A stretch of 64,000 nucleotides of DNA from NCBI GenBank assembly GCA_937929935.1, contig CALFUL010000015.1, forward strand, positions 97,395-161,394, in the 5' to 3' direction. The DNA comes from an uncultured Flavobacteriaceae bacterium (GTDB lineage Bacteria > Bacteroidota > Bacteroidia > Flavobacteriales > Flavobacteriaceae). Numbering within the stretch: the stretch's first letter is position 1; each line of letters starts with the position of its first letter. This document shows positions 25,863 through 37,666 of this stretch, piece by piece. The notes beneath the pieces were generated by a model that did no database searches, had not been told where the DNA came from, and saw nothing but the letters and a program-made list of their open reading frames with translations. Made by a program: the position numbers and the translations under genes.

Positions 25863-26861
25863 ATGGGCGACAACCAAGCAGCAGATGAAATAGATTTAGC
25901 ACAGTTATTAGCACTGATTAAAAAGGGGTTAAACAAGATTGCTAATTTTTTCTTGAAGGGCTACCTTTTTCTGAAGAATAATTTCTTGAAGCTTGCAGGC
26001 TTGACTTTACTAGGAGTTGCTGCGGGTTTTGCCTTGAATAAAATCATCTCTGAAAAGCATAAAATAGAGGTTTTAGTAAGACCCAATTTTGAGAGTAAAA
26101 ATTATTTGTACGATAAAGTTGAAGAAATAAATCAAAATATAAAATCAAAGAATAGTTACTTTATTGAGGCTTTAAATTTTAAAGAGGATGAACTTGATGG
26201 TTTTGAAATAGAAATAAAAGCAGTTCAAGATGAAGATATTGAAAGTGAAGAAGCCATAGCACAACAGACTAAATATCTTGAAGTCTTGAGAAATTTTAAA
26301 AATGAAAGTTTTGTCATTGACATTTTAAAATCTGAGTTATCTGAAAAGAGCATTATCAATCACAAAATTGTATTTAAAAACAATAGTGCTATTAACGATG
26401 ATGAGGTTGTAAACAAACTAATCAATTACATTAATAAGAACGATTATTTTGAAGGATTAAAAAAGATAAATAGCGAAAATGCAACATCAAGAATTACTGA
26501 AAACAAGGCACTTATTGTACAAATTGACGCCTTAATTAGGGACTACTCGAAGGCCTTGGCTATGGGTTCAAAAAAGCAAGATGCAAGTATGGTTTACATG
26601 GAGAAAGAAAATCTTAATGTGCCAGCACTTCTTAATTTGAAAAATAAATTAAATGTAGAAATTGAAAATAAGAATTTTGAATTAGAACAACAGAAAGAAG
26701 TTATAAGCATACTTAATATTGGTAAATCTCAAAAAATTGAAAAACCTTTATTTAATCGAAACTATACACTGCTTCCGCTAATATTTATTTTTTCTTTCTT
26801 TCTTTTTTCTTTCTTTCAGTACATCAATAAGAGGGCTGTAGCCTTACAACAAAATGACTAA
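25863..26861 (+). CDS. Wzz-like polysaccharide chain-length/co-polymerase protein
   Basis: 332 residues with the two-membrane-helix topology of polysaccharide co-polymerases: TM1 at about 43-62 (FLKLAGLTLLGVAAGFAL), a large periplasmic helical region, and TM2 at about 304-323. There is no C-terminal tyrosine kinase domain. It would set the chain length of the Wzy-made polymer in the inner membrane. Sequence similarity to classical Wzz is low; the call rests on topology and on its place directly before rfbB, with which it overlaps by 8 bases. The TM2 coding DNA is a TTTC-rich microsatellite. Confidence 0.75.
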   Translation: MGDNQAADEIDLAQLLALIKKGLNKIANFFLKGYLFLKNNFLKLAGLTLLGVAAGFALNKIISEKHKIEVLVRPNFESKNYLYDKVEEINQNIKSKNSYFIEALNFKEDELDGFEIEIKAVQDEDIESEEAIAQQTKYLEVLRNFKNESFVIDILKSELSEKSIINHKIVFKNNSAINDDEVVNKLINYINKNDYFEGLKKINSENATSRITENKALIVQIDALIRDYSKALAMGSKKQDASMVYMEKENLNVPALLNLKNKLNVEIENKNFELEQQKEVISILNIGKSQKIEKPLFNRNYTLLPLIFIFSFFLFSFFQYINKRAVALQQND

Positions 26862-27888
26862 TACGTTAGAAAATAGAATTTTAGTTACAGGCGGTGCAGG
26901 CTTCATCGGAAGTAATTTTATACCTTATTTTTTAGCTTCAAACCCTAACGCACAAATTGTCAATCTTGACAAATTAACGTATGCCGGCAACCTAGACAAC
27001 CTTTCTGAAATAGAGGACCATGAAAGGTATATGTTTGTTGAAGGTGATATTTGTGACCCAAAATTGGTCAATACTATTTTTGAGAAATATGCCATCAATG
27101 CAGTTGTTCATTTTGCAGCTGAATCGCATGTTGACAATTCTATAGAAAGCCCCGACCACTTTATAAAAACCAATATTGAAGGCACTTTTGTGCTTTTAGA
27201 AGCGGCAAAAAAGCACTGGTTAGAAGCGCCCAATGTTTCTAAAGAGGGCTTTGAAAATGCTAGATTTCTGCATGTCTCAACTGATGAAGTTTATGGCAGC
27301 TTAGAAGAAGATGGTTTTTTCAATGAAGAAACAGCTTACGCACCTAATAGTCCGTATAGCGCGTCAAAAGCAGCATCAGATTTTTTAGTAAGAAGTTATT
27401 TTCATACGTACGGCTTAAAGGTGGTAACCACAAATTGCTCTAATAATTTTGGACCAAAACAACATAAAGAAAAGTTGATACCAACCATTATTCGTAAGGC
27501 ATTATCTGGTGAAGCCATACCCATTTACGGTACCGGAAGCAATGTGCGTGATTGGTTATATGTACTTGATCATTGTCAAGGCATTGAATTAGTTTTTAAG
27601 AACGGTAAAACCGGAGAAACTTATGTTATAGGGGGCAATAGTGAAATTAGCAATCTCAATATTGCTAAAAAAATATGCAAAATACTAGATACAATTTTGC
27701 CTAAAAGCAATGGGGTTAAATATGAAGACCAAATAACTTTTGTAAAAGATCGTTTAGGTCATGATTTTAGGTATGCTATTGATGCGAGCAAAATAAAGAA
27801 AGAACTCGGCTGGAAGGTTAAAGCAGATTTTGAAGAAAGTTTGCAAAAAACCGTAGCATGGTACTCTAATAAATACCAAATAGTATAA
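26854..27888 (+). CDS. rfbB: dTDP-glucose 4,6-dehydratase
   Basis: 344 residues, short-chain dehydrogenase fold. NAD-binding [10 protein letters not shown] (about 11-20), [13 protein letters not shown], the catalytic [13 protein letters not shown] region and YSASKAASD with the YxxxK pair (Tyr about 167) are all present, as is the [10 protein letters not shown] substrate loop specific to RfbB. It converts dTDP-glucose to dTDP-4-keto-6-deoxyglucose, step 2 of dTDP-L-rhamnose synthesis. It starts inside the end of the Wzz-like gene and is 1 base from rfbA, so it is in the same operon. Confidence 0.97.
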   Translation: MTNTLENRILVTGGAGFIGSNFIPYFLASNPNAQIVNLDKLTYAGNLDNLSEIEDHERYMFVEGDICDPKLVNTIFEKYAINAVVHFAAESHVDNSIESPDHFIKTNIEGTFVLLEAAKKHWLEAPNVSKEGFENARFLHVSTDEVYGSLEEDGFFNEETAYAPNSPYSASKAASDFLVRSYFHTYGLKVVTTNCSNNFGPKQHKEKLIPTIIRKALSGEAIPIYGTGSNVRDWLYVLDHCQGIELVFKNGKTGETYVIGGNSEISNLNIAKKICKILDTILPKSNGVKYEDQITFVKDRLGHDFRYAIDASKIKKELGWKVKADFEESLQKTVAWYSNKYQIV

Positions 27889-27889
27889 A

Positions 27890-28747
27890 ATGAAAGGAAT
27901 CATTTTAGCCGGTGGCTCAGGCACAAGATTATACCCCATAACTATGGCGTTGAGTAAACAATTAATGCCTGTTTATGATAAGCCAATGATTTATTATCCG
28001 CTAGCAACTTTAATGTCTGCTGGCATTCATGAAATATTGTTTATTACTACCCCAACTGATCTACCCAATTTTAAAAATTTACTGGGCGATGGCAGTCAAT
28101 TGGGTTGTATTTTTCAATATGAAACGCAAGAAAACCCAAACGGTTTAGCAGAAGCTTTTTTGATTGGTAAAGACTTTATTGGTACTGATAATGTAGCACT
28201 GATTTTAGGTGACAATATTTTTTATGGTACTGGTTTGGCTAAACTATTACAGCAAAATCGAGAACCTGAAGGTGGTATTATCTATGGCTATCATGTGCAA
28301 GACCCAGAACGTTATGGTGTGGTTGAATTTGATGCTAATGGAAAAGCGATATCAATTGAAGAAAAGCCAAAAAATCCGAAATCAAATTATGCAGTACCAG
28401 GTATTTATTTTTATGATAATTCGGTAATAAGTATTGCTGAAAGCATAAAACCAAGCGATCGTGGTGAATTAGAAATAACTGATGTCAATAAGGTGTATTT
28501 AGAGAAAGGAAAACTCAATGTTACAATTTTAGATCGTGGTACAGCTTGGCTTGATACAGGCACTTTTGGGTCACTAATGCAAGCTTCAAACTTGGTTGAG
28601 GTAATTCAAGAAAGACAGGGTTTAAAAGTTGGCTCAATTGAAGAAGTTGCCTATACTATGGGTTTCATTAACAAAGAGCAATTACATATATTGGCAAAGC
28701 CTTTACTTAAAAGCGGTTACGGCGAATATTTAATGTTACTCAAATAA
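27890..28747 (+). CDS. rfbA: Glucose-1-phosphate thymidylyltransferase
   Basis: 285 residues. The N-terminal nucleotidyltransferase signature [13 protein letters not shown] (about 6-18), followed by [27 protein letters not shown] and [20 protein letters not shown], is complete. It makes dTDP-glucose from dTTP and glucose-1-phosphate, the first committed step of dTDP-L-rhamnose synthesis. Lies between rfbB and rfbC in the operon. Confidence 0.97.
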   Translation: MKGIILAGGSGTRLYPITMALSKQLMPVYDKPMIYYPLATLMSAGIHEILFITTPTDLPNFKNLLGDGSQLGCIFQYETQENPNGLAEAFLIGKDFIGTDNVALILGDNIFYGTGLAKLLQQNREPEGGIIYGYHVQDPERYGVVEFDANGKAISIEEKPKNPKSNYAVPGIYFYDNSVISIAESIKPSDRGELEITDVNKVYLEKGKLNVTILDRGTAWLDTGTFGSLMQASNLVEVIQERQGLKVGSIEEVAYTMGFINKEQLHILAKPLLKSGYGEYLMLLK

Positions 28748-28756
28748 CAGATAGAA

Positions 28757-29302
28757 TTGAAGATAAAAGAAACGTATATAAAAGGCTGCTTTGTTATTGA
28801 ACCTATGATTTATGAGGATCAAAGAGGCGATTTTTTTGAGTCATATCACAAACAAAAATTAGAAGCTGAATTAGGGTTTTCTATTGATTTTATTCAAGAT
28901 AATTTGTCTACATCTTCAAAAAATGTGCTGCGTGGTTTACACTATCAAGAGGGTGTTCACGCTCAAACAAAATTGGTTCAAGTTTTGAAAGGTCAAGCAC
29001 TTGATGTGGTAGTTGATTTACGTACTGACAGTTCAACTTTTGGAGAACACTTTAAAATGGTGCTCTCAGATGAAAATCACAAAATGATTTTTATACCAAA
29101 AGGTATGGCACATGGGTTTCTCGCTAAGAGCGAGGAAGTTGTTTTTGGTTACAAATGTGATAATTACTTTAACAAAGCTTCTGAAAGAGGTATTATTTAT
29201 GATGATGATGCGCTTGCCATCGATTGGGGAATTAATTCTGACGATATTATAATTTCTGAAAAAGACAAGGTCTTACCCACCTTCAAAGAAGTTTTTTCAT
29301 GA
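28757..29302 (+). CDS. rfbC: dTDP-4-dehydrorhamnose 3,5-epimerase
   Basis: 181 residues starting at TTG 28757 (no ATG fits; the family N-terminus MKIKETYIKGCFVIEP is reached only from this codon). Cupin-fold epimerase: the catalytic His lies in VLRGLHYQEG (about residue 62), followed by KLVQVLKGQALDVVVDLR and IPKGMAHGFL. It epimerises C3 and C5 of dTDP-4-keto-6-deoxyglucose. The end overlaps rfbD by 4 bases (ATGA). Confidence 0.95.
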   Translation: MKIKETYIKGCFVIEPMIYEDQRGDFFESYHKQKLEAELGFSIDFIQDNLSTSSKNVLRGLHYQEGVHAQTKLVQVLKGQALDVVVDLRTDSSTFGEHFKMVLSDENHKMIFIPKGMAHGFLAKSEEVVFGYKCDNYFNKASERGIIYDDDALAIDWGINSDDIIISEKDKVLPTFKEVFS

Positions 29303-30089
29303 AAAATGTCTTGGTCACTGGCGCCAATGGTCAGTTAGGAAAATGCATTCAGAAGCGAGCTAATCAGCATGATGATTTGACATTTCACTTTTATGATGCT
29401 AAAAAACTTAATATTACTAGTAACGAGTCAATTTCTGAGGTCTTTGAATCTCTTGATTTTGATTACTGTATTAATTGTGCTGCTTTTACAAATGTAGAAT
29501 TGGCCGAGAAAGAACCAGAACAAGCCTACAAAATTAATGCTGAGGGGGTTAAAAATTTAGCACTGTCATGTAAACAATACGGCATTTGTTTGATACATAT
29601 TTCTACAGACTATGTATTTGACGGAAAAAAGAAAACACCCTACGAGGTCAAAGACCAAACAAACCCAATAAACGCATACGGAAAATCGAAACTTAAAGGA
29701 GAACAGTACATTCAAGAAATAGCAGAAAAATATTTTATTCTTAGAACTTCATGGTTGTATTCTGAATTTGGAAATAACTTTTATAAGGCTATTTTAAAAA
29801 AGGCAAAAGAGGGCGAAAATTTGACTGTAACTGATGACCAAAAAGGTTGCCCTACTAACGCTAATAATTTAGCAAAATTCATAATCAAATTAATAAACTC
29901 AGATAGTAACAAATACGAAATTCTTCATTTCACTGATGGCGAGGTTATGACCTGGTATGATTTTGCCCAACGCATTTTAAGTGAAAACAATTTGCTTGAT
30001 AAAGTTAAACTCGACAAGGCTGAGAATTATCGTACTTTTGCTGCACGACCAAAGTATAGTGTTTTGAAACTTCAAAAAGGACCAATTAA

Positions 30090-30093
<4 letters not shown>
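29299..30093 (+). CDS. rfbD: dTDP-4-dehydrorhamnose reductase
   Basis: 264 residues, a little shorter than many family members. NADPH-binding GANGQLGKCI (about 8-17), NCAAFTNVELAEKEPEQAYKIN, STDYVFDG and YGKSKLKGE with the YxxxK pair (Tyr about 126) are present. It reduces dTDP-4-keto-L-rhamnose to dTDP-L-rhamnose, finishing the rfbBACD set. The C-terminus ends ARPKYSVLKLQK, the usual RPxxSxL substrate-binding tail. Overlaps wlbB by 4 bases. Confidence 0.95.
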
Positions 30094-31623
<1,530 letters not shown>

Positions 31624-31663
31624 TTTTAGCAGTAAGGTGGCACAGTAGTTAATTCATATTTTC

Positions 31664-33799
31664 ATGAAGCTTAAATGGTCTTTTTTAATTTTTGCTATCA
31701 TTTCAATGCAGTTACAGGCGCATGAAAATAATAGCGAGACCAAAACTGCAGTTTCAAAAAAAATTGGCTTCAAAAACATCATGGTCTCACTCGGGCCATA
31801 CAAGTCAATTAATGACGCCTTAAAAAATGAAAAGCTAATTTCTTGGAATGAAGAACTTAAACTAGCCAACGCTATAACTACAGCCTTTGCCGCATCTGAG
31901 ATAAAATCTCATTTTGCTTTAACGGGCAATCAGTTGAACGTAATAGAATACAACCCAACATCAATCAATAAAACCATTGTTATCATTGAGAGAAATCTCT
32001 TAAAACACCACCACCCTTCAGTTTTAGCTCGAGTAGATTTAGATAAACTAGGTAATCAAGGCTATGCATTATTAAGGCAACATAATGCTCTTTTTATTGT
32101 TGCTAATTCAAGAATAGGAAGAATGTATGGGGCTTATGAATTACTTAGAAAAGCAGGTTTTGAATGGTACAATACTTCAGAAACATGTGTTCCAAAGCGA
32201 TTTACTAAAGACATTAGTAGCTATGAAACAATTCAAGTTCCGGCAATAAAATATAGAGGCTTTTGGACCTTCGCAAAAGATCCTATTTCTGAAGATTATC
32301 TTTTATGGCTAGCAAGGAATCAATTTAATCTAGTGGGTAAAACCGATGAATATCTGGCTAAAAAATTAGGATTCAAAGTTTGGGCTGGCACCCACAGCCT
32401 TATTCAAGAAGAATTCTCAAAAGCAGGGTTATTTGAAAAATATCCGGAGTGGTTTACCTTGTACAAAGGCGAAAGACTTCCTGTTACTGCAAAGGGGCAA
32501 TATATTAATCCATCGTTTTCAAATCAAGAAGCAGCAGAGTACTTTTCAGCGCAATTAATCCAAAGATTACAAACCGGAGACTTAAAGCACATTGATATTT
32601 TAAACCTTTGGCCTACTGATAAAAAGAATATAAGAATTGATGAAAGTGATTCTGCCAGAGCATTAGGAAATTTTTCAGACACACTGCTCTATTTTTATTC
32701 AATAGTAGCAAAAAAAATTAATGAAGCGCATAGTATTGGGGGTTTAAACAGAAAAATTATACTAGCTGGTATATCATATCATTATACAATGCAAGCTCCT
32801 GAAAATATGATTTCGAACTCTGGTCTTTCTAAAAATAATTATCTGCATATTTATTACCCAAGTTCTCGAGATTGGTCTACTTCAATAAGCCATGAATTAG
32901 AGAACAGTACAGATAATATGAGCTTGACCACTTCAATTAACAATTGGTCTAATAACACCGATTTTAGCACAGGTTTTGTTGACTATAATTTAAAAAGCAA
33001 TTACGCTGGTATTGCAATCACAAATCATCATAATATTGCGCAAGACTTTGATTATTATTTTCAACATAATGTAGATTTGTACGGCTATATGCACGCTGTT
33101 AAGGTTAATCCTGGCCCTTTGGAGTTGACCAATACGCTAATATCGCGACTATGCTGGAAACCAAATTCAGAAATCAGCGCTATGTTAGTAAAAGAAAAAA
33201 CTGAAGCTTATTTTAGTGATAAATATGGTACTTGGGCTAATCATTGGCATGAAATATATGACCAAATGATGCTTTCAGTGAGTAACGCCAAGCAAATATT
33301 TGAAACCGGTTCTTTAAGCACAGTTTTATTTCAAAACATATATTGGTCAAAACCCCCTTATTCAAAAGAAGATGTTACCAAACTTATTCCTAGATTTTTA
33401 GAAGGCGGTGTGCAAGAAATTCCAAATGGTTATACTAATTCAATGTATAAAATGAATGCAGCCAATTTTATGGGCTTACATGAATCAATCCGCATTCAAG
33501 CTGAGTTAGAAAAAAAATGGAACGTTATAATTAGTCAAGTAAATGATAAAAGTATTCTCAATAGCATGAATAATGATATTGCTTGGTTTAAAACTACTAG
33601 CAGCAGGTATAGACTGCTTAAATTATGCAGTGATTTGGAGGCGCAGCATTTAGAACTCGATAAAGTGAACCAAATTAAATTGAGTATTTTAAAAGAGGTA
33701 AATTTTTTAAGTGAATCAAGAACTATAACTGATTTTATTTCGCCTGTTAATTCAAAAGGATTTTTGTGGGTTGTAAAAAAGTATGTTGATAGTTATTAA
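31664..33799 (+). CDS. DUF4838-type glycosidase-like exported protein
   Basis: 711 residues with a signal peptide (IFAIISMQLQAHE, cut near residue 20). The N-terminal part (to about 165) has NSRIGRMYGAYELLRKAGFEWY, the hallmark of the domain that precedes the catalytic barrel in GH20/GH67-like enzymes. The middle (about 190-500) fits DUF4838, seen in proteins related to alpha-glucuronidases. No catalytic pair is assigned. It is odd to find an exported hydrolase-like protein in the middle of a polysaccharide assembly operon, between wlbA and the flippase. It might trim, edit or modify the polymer (inference). Confidence 0.72.
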   Translation: MKLKWSFLIFAIISMQLQAHENNSETKTAVSKKIGFKNIMVSLGPYKSINDALKNEKLISWNEELKLANAITTAFAASEIKSHFALTGNQLNVIEYNPTSINKTIVIIERNLLKHHHPSVLARVDLDKLGNQGYALLRQHNALFIVANSRIGRMYGAYELLRKAGFEWYNTSETCVPKRFTKDISSYETIQVPAIKYRGFWTFAKDPISEDYLLWLARNQFNLVGKTDEYLAKKLGFKVWAGTHSLIQEEFSKAGLFEKYPEWFTLYKGERLPVTAKGQYINPSFSNQEAAEYFSAQLIQRLQTGDLKHIDILNLWPTDKKNIRIDESDSARALGNFSDTLLYFYSIVAKKINEAHSIGGLNRKIILAGISYHYTMQAPENMISNSGLSKNNYLHIYYPSSRDWSTSISHELENSTDNMSLTTSINNWSNNTDFSTGFVDYNLKSNYAGIAITNHHNIAQDFDYYFQHNVDLYGYMHAVKVNPGPLELTNTLISRLCWKPNSEISAMLVKEKTEAYFSDKYGTWANHWHEIYDQMMLSVSNAKQIFETGSLSTVLFQNIYWSKPPYSKEDVTKLIPRFLEGGVQEIPNGYTNSMYKMNAANFMGLHESIRIQAELEKKWNVIISQVNDKSILNSMNNDIAWFKTTSSRYRLLKLCSDLEAQHLELDKVNQIKLSILKEVNFLSESRTITDFISPVNSKGFLWVVKKYVDSY

Positions 33800-33840
33800 G
33801 TAAAAATGACATTAAAACAAGCTATAAGAGCGAAAATGAT

Positions 33841-35094
33841 ATGTTAAAAAAGTTCTCTAATTCTGAATTTTTAAAGAACGTTTCTTCTCAAATGATTGGC
33901 ACTGCCTTAGCGCAAATGCTTCCATTTTTGGCGACCCCTTTTTTGACACGTTTATATTCTAAAGAAGATTTTGCTTTGTACACTTCGTTTTTTGCAGTAG
34001 CGAGTATTTTTGGCGTAGCTGCTGGGGCTAAATATCATTTAGCTATTGTGCTTCCAAAAAATGAGAATGATGGGCATAAATTAGTTACGCTCAGTCTATA
34101 TATTACGGTGGCGTATGCGCTTTTAATTGCGCTTTTTTTACCTTTTTTTAAAGATTTTTTTCCTGAAAATTTAAAAGATGTTCTGTATTATGTTGCCCCA
34201 TATGTACTGTTTTTTGGCATTTGGAGTGCCTTTATAAATTCATCAATAAGAGATAAAACATTTGTGACCAATGCAAAGGCTAAAGTGCTTCAAGCCATTG
34301 GTTATATAATTATTGCTATTGGCATTGGGTTTTCTAAAATACTAGCCTTTGGTCTTGTTATAGCTAAGATTTCTGGTATGGTTATTTCTTGGTTGTTTTT
34401 GTCAAAACAATCAAAATCATCTTTTCAATGGTTGCCATTATCTGACCTGAAAGAAATGGCTAAAACCTATATTGATTATCCAAAATTTGGCATTTGGCCT
34501 TCCTTATTAAACACCATTTCACTGCAAGCCTTGGTGTTGATTTTAACGCGATATTACACCACAGATGATTTAGGTTATTACGGACTCACATTTATGGTTT
34601 TAAGCGCACCATTAGCGTTAATTGGCGCATCCTATAAAGATGTTTTTTATCAAAAAATTGCAAGCATGATCAATGCAGAGCGTTATATTGAAGCAACTTT
34701 ATTCTTTAAAAAGTCAGCACTAGCATTATTGGTTTTAGGCATACCAATTGGTTTGATTTTGTTTTTCTTTGGCGAACCCTTATTTGCCTTTGTTTTTGGA
34801 GAACAATGGGGGCGCTCAGGGCAATTCGCATCTGTATTGGCATTTAGTTTAGTAATTAAATTAGTGGTAAGTCCGTTATCATCTATCTTTAATGCAACCA
34901 ACACCCTGCGTATAGCCTCTAAATGGCAAGTGTTATATTTTTTGAGCACATTTGCGGTGTTAATCTATTGTGCAAAAGTGTTGAAATTGCCTATAGAAAC
35001 CTTATTAATTGTTTACGTAATTCATGAAATACTTTTGTATTTAATTTATTTTATCATTCAATATAGCACCATCAGTAATTATCAAAAAGCATAA
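33841..35094 (+). CDS. Wzx-type oligosaccharide flippase (MOP superfamily)
   Basis: 417 residues, strongly hydrophobic, with about 12 predicted membrane segments. The opening SQMIGTALAQMLPFLATPFLTRLYSKEDFALYTSF is typical of the polysaccharide biosynthesis protein family (Polysacc_synt). It would move undecaprenyl-diphosphate-linked repeat units to the periplasmic face. Followed after 3 bases by the ligase/polymerase gene. Confidence 0.9.
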   Translation: MLKKFSNSEFLKNVSSQMIGTALAQMLPFLATPFLTRLYSKEDFALYTSFFAVASIFGVAAGAKYHLAIVLPKNENDGHKLVTLSLYITVAYALLIALFLPFFKDFFPENLKDVLYYVAPYVLFFGIWSAFINSSIRDKTFVTNAKAKVLQAIGYIIIAIGIGFSKILAFGLVIAKISGMVISWLFLSKQSKSSFQWLPLSDLKEMAKTYIDYPKFGIWPSLLNTISLQALVLILTRYYTTDDLGYYGLTFMVLSAPLALIGASYKDVFYQKIASMINAERYIEATLFFKKSALALLVLGIPIGLILFFFGEPLFAFVFGEQWGRSGQFASVLAFSLVIKLVVSPLSSIFNATNTLRIASKWQVLYFLSTFAVLIYCAKVLKLPIETLLIVYVIHEILLYLIYFIIQYSTISNYQKA

Positions 35095-35097
35095 GTT

Positions 35098-36348
35098 TTG
35101 GATACATTGAAAAAAGAAGGGTTTTTTTATGGCGCTTTGCTCTTTGCATTCGCAATTCCTTTTCCTCCAAAACTTGTAACTATGGCTATGATTATTTGGG
35201 GGATACTCTCTTTAGTAAGCTTCAACAAAACCCAGTTCAATAAAAACAAATTACTCTGGATACTTCCTCTAATTTATAGTTCTTATTTCATAGGATTTTT
35301 TTCTGCCCAGAACTTCACTTTGAAGTTCTTAGAATATAAATTATCGTTAGTAGTTTTTCCAGTTTTATTTTTCTTGCACACCTATGACGCTGACAAAAGA
35401 AATAAAATTTTAAAAGCATTTGTTTTAGGGCTTTTGGTTTCGGGTATATGCTGCTTAATAGCGGCATTTTACAATACTATTCAGATTGAAGACGGACAGT
35501 TGTTTTTTCAAGCTAACGTTTTGAAAGGAAAAGCGTTTATCGAGTCAGTTTCTTACGGCGGAAATTACTTTTTCAGTAAACATTTTTCAATTTTTCATCA
35601 AACGGTGTACTATGCACTGTATCTTTCTGTTGGTATTGCCATACTGCTTTTTCAACCAAATTTGTTTCAACAAAAGAAAAAATTAAGTTTGATTTTGTTC
35701 TTTGTCACACTTGTTTTTCTAATCTCAAACAAGGCATCTTTTATTGTTTTGGCCTTTATTTTATTGTTTTGGATGAGCACAGTAAAACAAAACAACATTA
35801 AGAAAATTATTGGCTTCGCGGCGATTGGTTTAGCTATAAGCGCATTGTTAGTTTTAAACCCAAGGGCAAAAGGAAGTATTCAAAATGTGATCGACGGAAA
35901 TTTAAATATTAATAAGAATGCGCGCTATGGTTTTGGCACCAGGCTCCTAAGTTGGAATGCGGCTTTATCCCTTATTAAAGAAAAACCTTTAGCGGGTCAT
36001 GGGTATGCTGATGCGCAAGCTAAGCTTAATGAAACCTATGCTTCAAAAGAATATGCTGAACCTTTAAAACAATCATTTAATACACATAATTTGTGGTTGC
36101 AAATCTGGATTGAAAACGGAATTATAAGCGTTGGTTTATTAGTAGTCGTTTTTAGTACTTTGCTTTTCAGTGCGGTTGGGCAAAAGAATTATTTAACTTT
36201 AGTGATTTCAGCAACATTAATACTCTTGATAAATTCAATGTTTGAAAGTTTATTTAGTAGGTTTTCGGGCATTTCATTTTTTGCTTTCTTATTTTGTTTT
36301 TTAATTACGCATGCTGAGTTTTCAGTTAAAAATAAAAATGTAAAATGA
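35098..36348 (+). CDS. O-antigen ligase/polymerase family membrane protein (Wzy_C)
   Basis: 416 residues, about 10-12 membrane segments, starting at TTG 35098. A large periplasmic loop contains GFGTRLLSWNAALSLIKEKPLAGHGYADAQ and then FNTHNLWLQIWIENG, the H(N)xxL pattern of the O-antigen ligase/WaaL and Wzy_C families. Such proteins either ligate polymer to a lipid acceptor or polymerise repeat units; sequence alone does not decide. The neighbouring gene is a second polymerase-like protein, which suggests that one ligates and the other polymerises. Overlaps the next gene by 4 bases. Confidence 0.85.
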   Translation: MDTLKKEGFFYGALLFAFAIPFPPKLVTMAMIIWGILSLVSFNKTQFNKNKLLWILPLIYSSYFIGFFSAQNFTLKFLEYKLSLVVFPVLFFLHTYDADKRNKILKAFVLGLLVSGICCLIAAFYNTIQIEDGQLFFQANVLKGKAFIESVSYGGNYFFSKHFSIFHQTVYYALYLSVGIAILLFQPNLFQQKKKLSLILFFVTLVFLISNKASFIVLAFILLFWMSTVKQNNIKKIIGFAAIGLAISALLVLNPRAKGSIQNVIDGNLNINKNARYGFGTRLLSWNAALSLIKEKPLAGHGYADAQAKLNETYASKEYAEPLKQSFNTHNLWLQIWIENGIISVGLLVVVFSTLLFSAVGQKNYLTLVISATLILLINSMFESLFSRFSGISFFAFLFCFLITHAEFSVKNKNVK

Positions 36349-37595
36349 AACTGAAAATACCTGTATCAGTATATTTTATTGTTTATTTCTGTCTTTTGAT
36401 GTTGCTTTATCATTTCAAGATTAAAGATTATTTTTATTGGAGGTATATTGAGGAATTACAAGAAGCCAAATTTGAATTTTCTACAGTTCGGTTTTTTATT
36501 GCAATGATTCTTTTCTTTTTGAATCTTAATTTTTTATTGCGAATTAAGAAAACCAAACTAGCCTATTTGGTCTTAACCCTCTTTTTTATTCTATTGACCA
36601 TACCCTCATTAATTGCATTTACTTCAGGCACCATTTACCCCACTAAGATTTTAGTGTATCATCAAGGGTTGTTTTTCGGCATCTATCTTTTTTCAAAAGT
36701 AAAAATCAATTTTGATGGCATTCCAAAAATAAATAAATACCAATCATTATATTTATTGTTAACGATTACAGCAATTGGTATTATACCCTATCTGATTGTA
36801 TACGGGCCTTATATTAATTTAAAAAATTTAGTGCTTCTTGATGTGTATAAAACAAGAAGTGCCATGAGTGGTTTAAGCAACCCTTATTTTGGATATACCT
36901 ATTCACTTTTCACTAAAATTGTAATTCCTCTAATCATTGTTTTTGCCCTTGAATTGCGCAAAATTATTTGGGTTATAACTGGGGTGGTTTTTTTGATGTT
37001 ATTTTATCTTTTTGGCGCTCATAAAACGGTATATATGGGCTTGATAATCGTATTGATTTTTTATCGATTTAATTTTAGTCAATCAGTTAAATATCTAACC
37101 AAGTACTCAAGCATCGCTATAATTGCATGTATAGTTTTAGCATTGTTTAATTATGACTACCCGTGGATTCTATCATTTAGAAGGGTTCATTTTATACCCA
37201 CCTTACTTGACATTTGTTACATTGATTTTTTTACTGATAAGCCCATTTATTGGTCTGAATCAATTTTAAATAGGTTTATTGAATACCCCTATGAAATCAG
37301 ATCAACCCACCTCATAGGTGAAACCTATTTTAATAGGTCTGATGTATCAGCAAATAACGGTTTAGTTTCTGAAGGCTTTATGAATTTAGGTAGCTGTGGT
37401 GTAATTATCAATTGTTTTTTAATAGCAACGTACTTTATGATATTGAATAATTTGAAAATTTCAGCCAAGTATTTTGGTTTGTTTTTTCTAGTAATTTTTT
37501 CTTTCATAAGCTCATCAGTATTTACCGTTTTTTTAACGCACGGGGCTTTAGCACTTTTGCTCGTTTCAATGTTTTTATTAAATAACAAAGAATAG
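36345..37595 (+). CDS. Probable Wzy oligosaccharide repeat-unit polymerase
   Basis: 416 residues with about 11 membrane helices and little conserved sequence, as is usual for Wzy. A periplasmic loop around residues 275-345 carries YWSESILNRFIEYPYEIRSTHLIGE and NNGLVSEGFMNLGSCG, a position and type similar to the Arg-rich catalytic loops of Wzy. The call rests on topology and place in the locus (ATGA overlap with the ligase-like gene). It could instead be a second ligase. Polymerisation in the periplasm from lipid-linked repeats is the inferred role. Confidence 0.7.
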   Translation: MKLKIPVSVYFIVYFCLLMLLYHFKIKDYFYWRYIEELQEAKFEFSTVRFFIAMILFFLNLNFLLRIKKTKLAYLVLTLFFILLTIPSLIAFTSGTIYPTKILVYHQGLFFGIYLFSKVKINFDGIPKINKYQSLYLLLTITAIGIIPYLIVYGPYINLKNLVLLDVYKTRSAMSGLSNPYFGYTYSLFTKIVIPLIIVFALELRKIIWVITGVVFLMLFYLFGAHKTVYMGLIIVLIFYRFNFSQSVKYLTKYSSIAIIACIVLALFNYDYPWILSFRRVHFIPTLLDICYIDFFTDKPIYWSESILNRFIEYPYEIRSTHLIGETYFNRSDVSANNGLVSEGFMNLGSCGVIINCFLIATYFMILNNLKISAKYFGLFFLVIFSFISSSVFTVFLTHGALALLLVSMFLLNNKE

Positions 37596-37636
37596 CGCTG
37601 TAGTAATAATCTTATATAACACAAACAGATTTTAGG

Positions 37637-37644
37637 TATCTTTG
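37637..37644 (+). promoter_or_regulatory. -7 element for the 37667 methyltransferase
   Basis: TATCTTTG matches TAnnTTTG, 22 bases before the ATG. This suggests a second transcription start within the polysaccharide locus. Confidence 0.55.
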
Positions 37645-37666
37645 AATAGCCAATAACCATTGAATC

